In this document: positions 34,801 to 46,335 of the stretch, piece by piece | Layout: every line of letters begins with the position of its first letter | Numbering within the stretch: the stretch's first letter is position 1 | From: Flaveria trinervia | Lineage: Eukaryota > Streptophyta > Magnoliopsida > Asterales > Asteraceae | Length of the DNA stretch: 64,000 nucleotides | Direction of reading: 5' to 3' | Assembly (NCBI GenBank): GCA_025506515.1 | Contig: CM046451.1 | Coordinates: forward strand, 42,241,701-42,305,700 | Program-made: the position numbers and the translations under genes | The notes under the pieces: model-generated | Told to the model about the DNA's origin: nothing | What the model saw: the letters and a program-made list of their open reading frames with translations, nothing else | Database searches by the model: none

Positions 34801-34992
34801 ATCAGTGTGAACGTAGGCATTGGACCAAAACTGACTTAGTGACTCTGGGTAGATGGTCGAGTTTAAGAGCAGAGCAGTACTATACTGAGAATCAGCCATT
34901 AGGTCTATGGCGTGATCAAACTTTGTCTAGAAGGCCGATTTTGTGAGGTAGGCGACGCAATTATGTCTGGGTTTTAGACTCATGGTTGCCAT
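31814..34992 (-). pseudogene. element C ORF3, broken
   Basis: ATG at 34992 (MATMSLKPRHNCVAYLTKS), about 1,050 codons, ending ...YTRESYKLIVGK at 31814. Blocks as in B and E: N-terminal domain, 'RQIFHMVNVCLASKTSSWDQM', 'YPRFLMAI', Pro/Thr/Lys-rich middle, Glu-Lys-Arg-rich stretch (about 33110-32900), then a C-terminal domain 'YSLRHTFQYVKERVRIWPDPRVAHRI'. A TAG replaces the Trp codon of the homologous position early in the ORF (about 34935), with frameshifts near 34400, 33600, 32570 and 31900. No signal peptide or membrane helix seen. Role unknown. Confidence 0.77.
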
Positions 34993-35812
34993 TTTTGAGA
35001 GTATGAAGGTCAGAAGAACGGCTAATGGAACGTTTGAGAAGAAGACAGGTATTTATAGGGTTGGGATAGGAAAAGGATGAAAGAAAACTACTGAAGGTTT
35101 TGGTGTGGTCATCAGCTGTTTGAAACTACTGATGACGTGGTATTAACCTTCAGAGGTTTAAAACGACTGACAGTGGTGGTGTTGTCATCAGGTGTTATAA
35201 AACAACTCAAGACTTTGTTTTGACCATCAGACGTTGAAACAGCTGAAGTCTTGGTGTTAACCATCAGTATTTATGAAACTACTGAAGGTCGTGGTTTTGA
35301 CTTCATATGATGTAAACAACTGAGGACTTGGTGTTTGTCATCAGTAGTTGTGAAACTACTGAAGACAGTGGTTTTGCCATCAGTTGTTGTAAACAACTGA
35401 AGACTTGGTATAAGTTATCAGTAGTTGTGAAACTACTGAAGACTGTGGTCTTGCTTCAGTTGTTTAGAAACAGCAGTTGTAGAAACAACTGAAGAGAAAT
35501 TACTCATCAGCTGTTTTCGTCAATTCTTAGCTTTTCAGCTGTTTCATACTGTCCTCAACACTTACTCATCAGACTTGTCATCTGCTTTTCAGTTGTTTCA
35601 TAGGACGTCAGTACTTATCTATTTTTACTGATTTCAGTAGTTGTAACTACATCAGTAGTTTAGAACAGATAAAGTACTTCAGTACTTGTGAGGCATTTAG
35701 CCTTTAGTAGTTATAAAAACTACCGAGGGTAAAAGAACTCATCAATACTTATATGTGACATGGTTACCAATGATCATCAGTACTTATTACTGAGATCATC
35801 AGTAGTTGTCAC
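34993..35812 (-). other. element C pol-ORF3 spacer with hairpin array
   Basis: Non-coding. Hairpins start at 35341 (TCAGTAGTT/AACTACTGA, loop GTGA), 35380 (TCAGTTGTT/AACAACTGA) and 35418 (as the first), spaced 39 and 38 bases exactly as in B and E. Further diverged copies lie on both sides (35110-35300, 35600-35810). Confidence 0.75.
35050..35057 (-). promoter_or_regulatory. candidate TATA box for C ORF3
   Basis: Sense strand CCCTATAAATACC, then a CT-rich leader and ORF3 ATG 58 bases downstream in the context AAAATGGC. Closely matches plant core promoter layout and the corresponding site in B. Confidence 0.5.
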
Positions 35813-36660
35813 TTATTCTAGCTGCAGCATACCAAGCCTTAACACCAGGTTGTGAAAAGTTGAACTATCCAAAGGCTTAGTAAAAATGTCTGCAAGCTCA
35901 TCAGCACTAGGTACAAACATAGGATTAATTAGACCCTTTTCAAAACAATCTCTTATAAAATGATGTCTAATTTCTATATGTTTGGTCCTAGAGTGCTGGA
36001 CTGGATTTTTGACAACGCAAAGAGCTGAAGCACTATCCATTAATAACGGAGTCTTAGTTTCTGTAATGCCACAATCCAAAAGTTGATTCTGAAGCCAGAG
36101 TACTTGGGATGTACAACTTGCAGCAACAATGTACTCGGCTTCAGCAGTGGATATAGCAACAGATGTTTGTTTCTTACTCTGCCAAGAAATCTAACAGTTG
36201 CCTAGGAATTGACATCCACCAGAAGTTGATTTCCTAGTTAGCTTACACCCTGCATAGTCACTATCAGAGAAAGCAACTAATTTGCAAGAGTGCCCAGTGG
36301 AATACCATAAACCTAGAGATTGTGTACCTTGCAAATATCTAAAGATCCTCTTGACTGCAATCAGATGAGACTCTTTAGGTGCAACCTGAAATCTAGCACA
36401 AACACATGTAGCAAACATAATATCTGGTCTAGAAGCTGTTAAATACATCAAGGACCCAATCATACATCTGTAAAGCGTTTCATCAACAGCTTTACCTTTC
36501 TGATCAATATCCAATTGTGTGGTGTTGCACATGGGAGTAGAACAGGGCTTACAGTTTTGTAAATCAAACTTATTTAAAAGATCTTTTGTATATTTAGACT
36601 GATGAATGAAAATTCCATCAGCTTTTTGTTTGATTTGCAAGCCTAGAAAGAACTGTAATT
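35813..36660 (-). pseudogene. element C RNase H, end of pol
   Basis: Two ORFs (36640-36191 and 36079-35813) cover 'LQIKQKADGIFIHQSKY', 'MIGSLMYLTASRPDIMF', 'FSDSDYAG' and 'TKHIEIRHHFIRDC', ending ...LRLGMLQLE. A TAG interrupts after '...CQFLGNC' near 36191. Confidence 0.87.
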
Positions 36661-37390
36661 CTCCATTGCACTCATTTCAAACTTCCTTTGCATTAATTTT
36701 GTAAAATCATCACACAACTGGGGATCAGAGCATGCAAATATATATCATCAACATAAATTTGAACAAGTAGCTTATGCTGATCCACCTTCTTAATAAATAA
36801 GGTTTTATCTATGGAGCCTCTAGTGAAATTATTTTGCAGAAGAAAGTTAGATAATGTCTCATACCAGGCTCTAGGAGCTTGTTTCAACCCTAAAGAGCCT
36901 TATCAAGCTTGTATACCCATTCTGGGTGTTATTATCCTCAAAACCTGGTGGTTGACACACATAAACTTCTTCTTTTATTTTAGCATATAAAAATACACTT
37001 TTAACATCCATTTGAAAAACTTTAAGATTGTGGAGTGCAGCATAGGCTAAGAACAATCTAATTGCCTCCAGTCTGGCTACAGGGGCAAAGGTTTCATCAT
37101 AATCAATACCTTCTTCTTGTGCAAACCCCTGAACAACCAGTCTGGCCTTGTTCTTAACAATAAGCCCATTTTCATATGTTTTATTCCTAAACACCCATTT
37201 AGTGCCTATTGCACACTTACCTGGGGGAAGAGGAACAAGCTCCCACACTTGCTGCTTTTTGAACTGAAGAAGCTCAAGCTGCATTACTTCAACCAAGCCA
37301 TTGTCTCTAAGTGCAACATGATAATTCTTTGGCTCTTGCTGACTGATGAAGAGAGCATAGAAGCAGAAATTGGACAATTGACTTCTGGTT
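36661..37390 (-). pseudogene. element C reverse transcriptase, frameshifted
   Basis: 'WELVPLPPGKCAIGTKWVFRN', 'ARLVVQGFAQEEGIDYDE' and 'QMDVKSVFLY' (Ala to Val in the usual SAFLY) lie in the ORF ending near 36871. After a frameshift near 36890, 'QAPRAWYETLSNFLL' and catalytic YVDD at 36744-36755 follow. A base loss right after YVDD-I and another in 'MSAMGEL' (about 36668) break it again. Confidence 0.87.
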
Positions 37391-38768
37391 GAAACTCCAG
37401 CATTGATATCACCAATGATTTGAGACATTGGGTGATTCTTCAGCTCTTGATAAACAATGAGATCAGTGCAAGTGTTTGTAGAACCTTCAGCGGCAACAGA
37501 TGTTGATGTAGACTCTTGAAACCATGTAGATGGTGGCAACTCAAATGAAGTTGAAGATGCAGAAATCTCATCAGCACTTGTTGTGGATGAAGCTACTGAA
37601 GCTATAGGAGCATCAGGTTTAGAGGACACAGGCAGTTGGTCACTAAACTTGAAGAGGTGAGTACTGCTATCATCATCATCAGCAGCACAGCAGTACCATC
37701 AGGTGGTGAACTGTTGACAGGAGCAACAGCAGGAGTTTGATAAGGAACATATTGCAGTATGTCCAAATCAAATAGCTCCACAGGGCTTTGTGGAATCTTG
37801 TCCTTTGGAGATTCATTAAACTTAACATGTAGAGTCTCTTCAACCATCTTTGTTCTGCAGTTGAAGACTCTGTATCCTTTGCAAGTTGATGAATAACCAA
37901 CAAAGTACCCTGCATCCAACTTAGGATCAAATTTTTGGAGTTGATCCCGTGTGTTGAGAATGAAACAAGGACACCCAAAAGCTCTAAAGAATGAAATTAA
38001 AGGGGCCAAATGATAAAGAACTTCATATGGAGTCTTCATCAACCTCTGATTTACTAGAACTCTATTCTGTACATAGCAAGCTGTATTGACAGCTTCAGCC
38101 CCAAAAGTCATTGGCAGTACAGAATCAGCCAACATGGACCTTGCAGCTTCAATAAGGGTCCTGTTCTTTCTCTCCACTACTCCATTTTGTTCAGGAGTTC
38201 TTGGAATGCTAAACTGCCTCTTGATTCCCTTTGAGAGGTAGAACTCATCAAGTGTATTGTTTCTGAATTCTGTTCCATTATCACTTCTAATACACTTGAC
38301 TGAGAGGAATACTGCTTCTCAACATACAACACAAAGTTGATAATCTTCTGAGCTGCCTCATCCTTTGAATGCAAGAAGAAAGTCCATACAAATATGGGGT
38401 AATCATCCACAATTACCACATAGTATTTCTTCTTAGCCATACTCATCAAACTCACAGGACCAAAGAGTTCCATGTGAAGAAGCTGTAAGCAGGCAGTGGA
38501 CTTGGGTTCTTCTATGGAGGGAAATGAAGCTTTGTGCTGCTTTCCTTTTAAACAAGCAGTGCAGTTATCTTCACATTTGAACTCCTTCATAGGCAGTCCC
38601 CTTACTAAACCATGGTTTATCAGCTGATTTATGTTTTTGAGATTAACATGACCCAGCCTTCTATGCCATAGAGTAGATTCTTGAGGGGAAGCCTTGGAAA
38701 ATAGGCAAGGATGGCCTTTGAGATCTATTTTCTTGGAAAGATCTAAGGCATACACTCTTCCTGTTCTC
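37391..38768 (-). pseudogene. element C integrase, broken
   Basis: The zinc domain is well kept: WHRRLGHVN (about 38670-38640) and CTACLKGK (about 38565). Then 'LLHMELFGP', where the first catalytic Asp position reads Glu, 'VDDYPIFVWTF', a frameshift near 38300 in the second Asp block, 'MERKNRTLIEAARSML' from 38177, 'FRAFGCPCFILN' and 'FVGYSSTCKGYRVF', and an acidic linker to about 37400. The altered first Asp and the frameshift should abolish activity. Confidence 0.85.
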
Positions 38769-41564
38769 ATCAACAGATGGTAAACTAATAGGTTTGTTGG
38801 AAACAACAGCCTGAGAGGAAGAAGATGGTGAAGAAGAGGAATCCTTTGGCTTGGACCTCCTTTTCTGTGGTTTCAACATAGGAACATCTAATTGGTTAAC
38901 TCTTCCCAATAGATGTTGAACCATCATAACCAGCTGAGTCTGATTTTGTGATAAAGCTTTCAGCTCTCCAGACACATTGGCATTGGAGTTTGATAAGTTC
39001 CTATGTTGCACCTTCTTCTTTTGAGCAATCTCAGTTGTTACCTATTTAACCCCTTCCTTTTTGGATTTCTTTTTGGACTTAAGGGTTACAGGATTTGATG
39101 TTGCTCGTACAAATGTGGCTTCAAACTCAGTTTTCATTTTAACCATTTTCTCTTTAATTTCCTCTTTATGTTTGAGTTTGTATCCTCTTTTGTACCAACA
39201 ATCATCTGTAAGATGATTGAACAAACCACATATTTCACATGGTTTCTTCTTCATCTTATGTTGATCATCAACTAAAGAGAATGAAACTACTGAAGACTTG
39301 TTCTTCAGCACTTTGGAAGCACTATTTGCTTTCTTGACTTCCTCTTTAGTAGTCTTCAAACCCTTCTACTGACAGTTTTCTTCTCTTCAGTGCTGACAGT
39401 AGTTGGAGTTTGAACTTCAGGTGTTAAATCTTGCTCTCCAGTCCTTTCAGGACTTCCAGAAATAACTCCTGAGTTGATCAACTCTTTGATCATGTGAGTG
39501 TCAGTATTTGAACCATCAAGAGCAGCTGATAGGTTCAACGAGGGAATAATACTAACTTCAAATTCTGATGGTGCTCTATCAGAAAGTGAATCACATGATG
39601 TGGTGGATTGGTTATTGCTTTCTCCATCAGATTTCACTTCTGCTCTTGAAGCAAAATTTGTAGGAAGAGCAGTGTGATTATAACCAATGCCAAACTTCAC
39701 ATTGGAAGCTGATTGCTTACTAAGAAGCGTTTCAAAACCTTTGCATGATTGTACCCATCGATCACACGCTACTTGGGTGACTGCAAGGGTTTCTTTGAGG
39801 TCTTTGTACTTTTCTAAAAGTACGTCTTCCCTAGCCTTATCATCAGTGATTTAGCATTTAAGTTTATAAATCTCATCATTTTTCTCTTTAACCATAGACT
39901 CAAACTCAGCTTTTCTTTTGGAAATGATCTTTTCTAGCTCTATGTTCTTATTAATTAAAGCTACATTTGCTTCTCTAATAGAGGCAAATGCTGCTATGCA
40001 TGTTTCAGAACATAATTTGGCCTTAGCCTCAGAGGATACCTGTGATACCTGTGATGAAGAGACATTTGAGGGTGATCCATCTGCAGACTCTAGAGCCATA
40101 AGTGCCAGATTCCCAAAAGGACTGTCACCACCATGTTGACCAGCACCTGTGAACAGTTGTTCATGACCAGACATGTCATCTGGTAAACTGCTCCAGTCAA
40201 CAACTCCAGGGGTGAAGAAGCTGTGTTGTTGAGGTTGAGGAGGTTGATGAGATTGAGATGGTTGAGGCTCAGGAAGAGTATGTTGTTGTTGAGCAATGGG
40301 TGTTTGAACCTGACTGGTTTGTGCCATGTAATAACAAGGGTAAGGATATGGCATTGGACCCTGAGGAACAAAATATGCAGGACATTGTGGTTGACAATGA
40401 TGACCAGAATTGACAGGATGTTGCCCTCTGTGTTGTTGACTATTGCCAGGGAAAGTCACAAAGGGTGCAGAAGAATTAGATCCAGATGATCTACATTCTC
40501 TAGCAAAGTGTCCAAGCCTGTGGCATTTGTGACACCTCAACTTACTCTTGTCAAAACCAACTTTGGTTTTGCCAGAGAGTCCTGGGAACTTTCTTCTAGT
40601 TCTTTTGTAGAACTTCTGAGATCTGATATTTATCAAGGCCATTTTGCTCAAAATATCCATCTCTTCTAAGTCATCATCAGCAATCCCCTTGAGATCATCC
40701 ATGATGAAGCATAGATTGTCATTATTACACCCAGTAAACTGACTATTAACACTCACAAATGCAGAATCACAAGTGTTTGAAGAGAAATCAATATGCTCAT
40801 CATACTAGCATTCAGATGAAGCATATTCTGACTCATGACCAACCAAGGCAGTGTTGCCTGGTACAAAGTCTTCAGTGAGCTTACGAGATGAAGCCAGTTT
40901 CCTTTTCTGCTCTATCTCTCTTTCGAATGTAAGCAGTTTCCCATGAAGTTGGGTGAGAGATAGACTATCCAGATGTGCACTAGAGCGTAGGACAATTGTA
41001 TATGTGTCCCATCTCTCAGGCAGTGATCTGAGGAATCTGTGGTTTATTGGCTTTTGGTATATTCATGTTTAACCATTTTCAACTCAGAGATTAAACATGA
41101 AAACCGCTCAAACTGCTGACTCAGAGTCTCACCCTTTCTATGAGCAAAAGTCTCATACTGTTGGGCGAGGATTTCCTGTTGTTTGCTAAGACCTCATCAG
41201 TGCCACCAAATTGTTCTTTCAGTGCATTCCAAAGGTCATGAGCAGTTTCATGATGCCTAAGCCCGGAATAGATTTTATTAGGCAGTGCCATGGCCAGAAT
41301 TCCATGGGCTTTAGCATCAATCTCAAACAACTTCTTGTCCTCATCAGAGTATTGTTCCTTTTTCTTCGGAATCAACTGATTTGTTTCCGGATGATTCACC
41401 ATTGGCTTATGTGGTCCATGTACCACAGATGTCCAACAACCTGAACTATTGACAGACAGGTGATGGAGCATTCTTCGTTGCCAAATGTTATACTCATTCC
41501 TAACCAACATCGGAGGCTTGGTTGAGGAACCAGTATTGTGTGGATCATTAGAAGGTGTAGTCAT
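38769..41564 (-). pseudogene. gag: element C gag, followed by deletion of the protease
   Basis: ATG at 41564 (MTTPSNDPHNTGSS). N-terminal ORF 41597-41121 holds the capsid start ('MLVRNEYNIWQRRMLHHLS'). After frameshifts, ORF 40756-39851 has the 'DDDLEEMDILSKMALINIRS' block, knuckle CHKCHRLGHFAREC, a Gln/Pro tract and a coiled coil. ORF 39359-39042 has the second knuckle CEICGLFNHLTDDC. The C-terminal ORF from 39011 runs into a junction near 38768 that jumps to pre-integrase sequence, omitting the gag stop, the D-S-G protease and flanks present in B. Confidence 0.85.
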
Positions 41565-41757
41565 TTTCGAAAATTCAGACAAATTCAAGATAAGCAAGAC
41601 AAATTTAGCTCAAAACCACTAAGAACCTCAATTAAAATAGCCAAAAGCGATAGAACTTCAATCTATATAACAGATTCGTGCGAATTTGCTAGTTCGATCA
41701 AACTTAGAGCAAATGAGCAGTTTCAATGATCAATTGTTAGATCGATCAATGATTAAC

Positions 41758-41771
41758 CTGCTCTGATACCA
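41758..41771 (-). other. primer binding site of element C
   Basis: The minus strand reads TGGTATCAGAGCAG two bases from the 5' LTR; initiator tRNA-Met type. Confidence 0.88.
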
Positions 41772-41773
41772 TT

Positions 41774-42698
41774 TGATAGGATCTCAGCATCTAGTTTGAT
41801 CGATTCGAATGATTTCAGCAGCGGAATAGAGTACCAACTAGCACAATTCAAGCAAGAATACCAAAGATATAGCAATGAACAGAATTAGTTATAGAGAGAG
41901 AAAGTTTCTACAAAAGGAATATTTCATTCAATCACACGCTTTGGCATGGCTTTCGCCAAAATTACAATTTAGGTCATTCTTCCTTATATAAGGAAAGATG
42001 ACGTAGGCTGATGTCACTTGATAGTGACATCTAACCATTATTTAACAAACTACTGAAACACTAAAACTACTGAAGATGTCAAGCAGCTGACATCTTCTTA
42101 CAAGAAGCTAAGTGTTTACTTATTACAAAACTACTCATAAGAAACTACTGAAACTACAACGACTGAAGAACAAGCTCTTCAGTCGTTTTACAAAAATACT
42201 AAAAGTAAAAATATAAAACTACTGATAAACACAACTACTGAAGAAGTACTCTTCAGTTGTTGTGACAAACTACTAAAACTTCAGCACTTGGTCTTCAGAC
42301 TTGAACTTCAGACGTTTCATCAGCTGATGACTTCAGTAGATGTCATCAGCTGATGTCTTCAGTCTTTGTCTTCAGACTTTGTACATGAGTTGTTGATCTT
42401 CAGCACTTGTGTACTCTTCAGCTGTTGAACTTGAGTACTTTGGTCTTCAGCTTCAGGACTTGTGTTCTTCAGCTGTTGGACTTCAGCACTTTAGTCTTCA
42501 GCTTCAGCACTTGTGTTCTTCAGCTGTTGAGCTTCAGCACTTTAGTCTTCAGCTGTTGAAGTCTTCATTACTTGATCTTCAGCTATTGAAGTCTTCAGCA
42601 CTTGTCGAATTGCTGATGAAGCCTTCAGCAGTTGTTGTAATATCATGTGGGACTTAGAGGTTTTCTGATCTTGGCTCATTGGTTCTTTTGGTCCAACA
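41774..42698 (-). repeat. element C 5' LTR
   Basis: 925 bases. TATA at about 41983-41992, hairpin at 42158-42187 identical to that of the 3' LTR. In the GAAGATGTCA hairpin the only change from the 3' LTR is in the loop. One U3 repeat unit fewer than the partner. Confidence 0.92.
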
Positions 42699-42703
42699 GA
42701 AGA

Positions 42704-45571
42704 TCTAACTCTTGACGATGAATATTACTAGAAAATCAAGATTGATCTTAAGCTTACTCCATCCTCACTCAAGCACTTAAGATGGATGTACTAAAAAGAC
42801 TAGAGAAGTATGGTACTACTAAAGTAGTATGGGATGCACTACGAATTATGTGTGAGGGAAGCAGTGAAGTTGTAGAAATTAACAAGGATAAGCTTGTTAA
42901 TCAGTATGAAACATCTCATCACTCTAAGGGGGAGTCCATATCCAAACAACTGCACAGATTTATACAGTTGGTAAATGACTTGGAAATCATAGGAGTCACT
43001 TACAAGGTCAAGGAATTAAATAAGAAAATGCTGCATAGTCTCCAAAAACCTAGAAACAAAAAGTAACCATGTTAAAGAACACTCTTGATCTTGAGAATAC
43101 AACATTGGATATAATGATAGCCAGGATAGAAGCATTGGAGTTAGATGAAAGAAGCAATAACTTAGGAGGACCCAAAGTGATTGAGGCATACAAATTTCCA
43201 TCAGAATCTCATTCTGTGGAAAATGCCTTCATTACTGAGGAGGATGATTTCATCTTTTCAAGAGATCAACTAAATACCATAGGGTTCATTGCAACTCCAT
43301 CAACTAATCCTCCATCAACATCATCCCAAGCATCCGGATTCACTGTTGCTCCTACAACCACTCCTGATGACCCAAGATCCAAAGAACAAAAAGAAACTTA
43401 CAATGCCATTGTTGAAAGCTATGAAGCATAATTAGGAGGAAGACTCACATCAGCGCATCTGATCCAGGAAGACTTAGAAAAATGGATCTAGATGATGTAG
43501 AAGAAATGGATCTTCAATGGCAAATGGCCATGATTGCTATGAGAGCAAAGAAATTTTTTAGAAAAGGCAGAAAGCTCAGCCTTAATGAAAACACAAAGCT
43601 TGGATATGATAAATCCAAAGTTAAGTGCTTCAACTGTGGCATGTCTAACCACTTCTCTAGAGAATGTAATACCCCCAAAAGAAACAACTTTCAAAGAAAT
43701 TCTCAAAGCCAGTCATCCTCATAGTCAAACTCAAGCTTTCATTCCAATAATCATTAGCAGCACTATCATCATCCATAACAACATCAATCATATCAAAATC
43801 AACCACAACTAACAAACCAAGCTCATGGAAGCAGTCAGTTATCTGCAAATGCTCTTGTGATAAAGTAAGATGGAGTATATGACTAGAGCCTGTATGCAGA
43901 GGAAGTCAAGCCTCAATTTCAAAATCATGCACTTATGGCTCACATCAACGATGGTCCATCTCCAATGCCTACTGAGGTAAAACCTAACCTTTGTAGTGAA
44001 AAATGTATTAATGAATTGCAAGGTTATAGAGAGCATAACCACAAACTTGCAAATAAAATAAAAGAAGAAAAGGTTAAGTCAGAGATGTTCAAGAAAGAAA
44101 TAAAAGGATTTGAAATCAAAATAAAATGTCTTATCTCTAACATTGAGAAATTACATAATGAAAAGTACACTCTTGCAACCGAGAATGAGCAACTGACTGA
44201 AAAGTTGGCTCAATCTAAAGCTGAACAAACACTTACTGAAGTGAAACTAGAAAATCTTCAATTGTCTTCAATTAAGCTGCAAGAGATGCTTGATTCTCAA
44301 AAGGATCCAAAGGACATGTCTGTGATCGGGTATAACACTTATCCTCCACCATACAATGACAACTACACTGTCATGCCTAACTCTATTGCACTCAATGAGA
44401 AAATTAAATCTAATACTATTGAATCAAAAACAATAATAAACAGATCACAAATCCTCAAAACCAACCAAATGTTTACATTGAAACCAATGAGGATAAAATC
44501 AGATTAGGACACCCAATCAAAATCAAAGAGTGTTCAGATAAGGCAATGAGTGTCATCAAACCCACAAGCCCCGTAAAGGCAATTGTTCCATTTGTAAAGC
44601 TCATACATTCTGTTTTAAAAGGTAAAAAAAGTTTGTGAAATCAGTGAAACCCACTGCTGAAAGCAGTTCTGATAATGAGATTATATTCCCAAAACAATCA
44701 AGCAAATTAGACAAGGTTTCACTTCAAAAGGTGTAAAACTCTGTCAGACCCCTATTCTTCAAAATTAAGACAGGGTGTTGGTTTTGACTTATACAACAAG
44801 GAACATATTGATCAATTTGAGAAAGTGGTAAATAAAGGGGTGAAGAAATAAAAACAGCCCAGAAAATCAAACAAAAGGGCTGATTTTGATTCATCCCCCG
44901 AGCAAAGCAAAGAAGAAAATCAACTGAGTCCCACAAATCAAAATCTGATTCAAGCAACAAACAAATGTATTATGACATTTGTGATATGTTTAATCACAAA
45001 ACAGAAGAGTGCTTTTACAACCAATATTGCTCTATCTGTGACATGAATAACCACTCCACCAAAAACTGTTATTTTTACAAATATTGTTTAGTCTGTGATA
45101 TGAACAATCATAATACATCTGATTGTTACTTCAATCAGAGGGAGTGAAATCACTCAGAACAAACCCATCTTAACAACATCATCAGGCAAAACACAAGTGA
45201 GGAGTCATTTGCACACCAATCAATCTAGGACATCTAGATCACTCAATGACAGGAGTAAAACAAAAGAAATATGGAAAAGTCTAAGAAACAACCATTACAT
45301 TAATCAAAAGTCTGACTTTTCAAAACCTAAAATGATTTTTGAAAATCAAAAATGGTTTAAATTTCTTCAAAAGAATAGAGATCAAAGATTTCACTACTCA
45401 TCTGACTCTTCTGTTGATGTTGATGAGAGACTCTAGCAAAAATATCATAAGCAATCTCCAAGGTCACCTCTAAATAGATCACAATTTAAAGGAAGGTATC
45501 AAGAAGCCACCATAATTGATAGGAACGGGAAACCCAAGACTATCATAACTTGGGTTCCATATTCTAATTAG
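42704..45571 (+). pseudogene. gag: element D gag, main part, broken
   Basis: Continues the capsid interrupted at 30623. The UBN2-type domain (42782-43066 and 43069-43431) is in two frames. The 'DLDDVEEMDLQWQMAMIAMR' block and zinc knuckle CFNCGMSNHFSREC are in 43482-43724, and a heptad-rich coiled coil in 43935-44330. GHPIKIK is near 44509. A second zinc region at 44965-45147 has three tandem knuckles: the first lacks its leading Cys (Tyr), the others are CSICDMNNHSTKNC and CLVCDMNNHNTSDC. Gag ends ...TWVPYSN, TAG at 45569-45571. Confidence 0.84.
44965..45147 (+). other. triple zinc-knuckle array in D gag
   Basis: Three CX2CX4HX4C units about 25 residues apart in one open frame, between the coiled coil and the gag C-terminus. 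The first has Tyr in place of the first Cys. Element A has one intact unit plus a damaged one at the same place; B, C and E have a single one. Such knuckles bind RNA. Confidence 0.75.
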
Positions 45572-45576
45572 TTCTT

Positions 45577-45990
45577 TTGTGCTTGCATGGTCACCCATAT
45601 AGGTCCAACAGCCTATGGTACGTGGACAGTGGATGCTCCCAACATATGACTGAAGATCGTTCCCTTCATCATGACTTCAAGCAAATACAAGGAACTACTG
45701 TGGCATTTGGAGGAGATTCACAAGGTGGAAGAATTACAGGTGAAGGATCTTTGACAATTGGATGCTATGCTTTGACAGAGTGAACTACTCTAAACAACTG
45801 AACTTCAGTGTTCTAAGCGTCTCTCAGATCTGCGACAAGAAATATTCAACATACTTTACCGACACTCATTGCTATATTCTGAACCGGATTTCAGATCTCT
45901 GAAGAATGGGTTGTCCTAAAGACTCCAAGGAAAAATAACACCTATGTCTTAAACCTGAATTCTACAACACCAATTGAAGAAACATGCCTT
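45577..45990 (+). pseudogene. element D protease region
   Basis: WYVDSGCSQHMTED with the D-S-G triad intact, then 'VAFGGDSQGGRITGEGS'. Frames shift near 45770 and 45890. It lies in a different frame from gag, whose stop is just upstream at 45569-45571. Confidence 0.82.
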
Positions 45991-46335
45991 TTGTCAAAAG
46001 CATCATATGATGAGTCTCAGCTTTGTCACAGACATTTGGGGTACACAAACTTTAAAAACATGATTGGTCAAAGGAAACCATGTCATTGGCATTCACAAAA
46101 AGAGTTTCACTTTGTTGATCACTGTTCAGCATGCCTCAAAGGAAAAAAACCTAAATCTTCTCATAAATCCAAGCTGGTGAACACAAACAATACTCCATTA
46201 AAGTTACTTCACATGGATCTATTTGGACCAACTCATGTAATGAGCATTAGAAAGAAACAGTATAGTTTGGTGATCATTGATGACTTTTCTCGATTTACAT
46301 GGGCTTTCTTCTTACTTCATAAAAATGAGGCATCC
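45991..46335 (+). pseudogene. element D integrase, left part
   Basis: Zinc domain degraded ('LCHRHLGYTN' in place of the usual WHRRLGH; 'CSACLKGKK' kept), then 'LLHMDLFGPTHVMS' with the first catalytic Asp and 'IDDFSRFTWAFF'. Cut after '...HKNEAS' by the solo LTR and resumes at 48582. Confidence 0.85.

Larger units (their letters stand above)
30624..42698 (-). mobile_element. Copia element C (SIRE-like), lacking protease
   Basis: Minus-strand element of 12,075 bases, same family as B, inserted in D gag. LTRs 30624-31595 and 41774-42698, primer site about 41758-41771, polypurine tract 31596-31609, perfect GAAGA duplication. In the first ~365 aligned LTR bases I count about seven substitutions, so it is young. 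A roughly 0.4-kb deletion at about 38765-38770 removes the protease, so it cannot be autonomous; other frames also have breaks. Confidence 0.92.
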
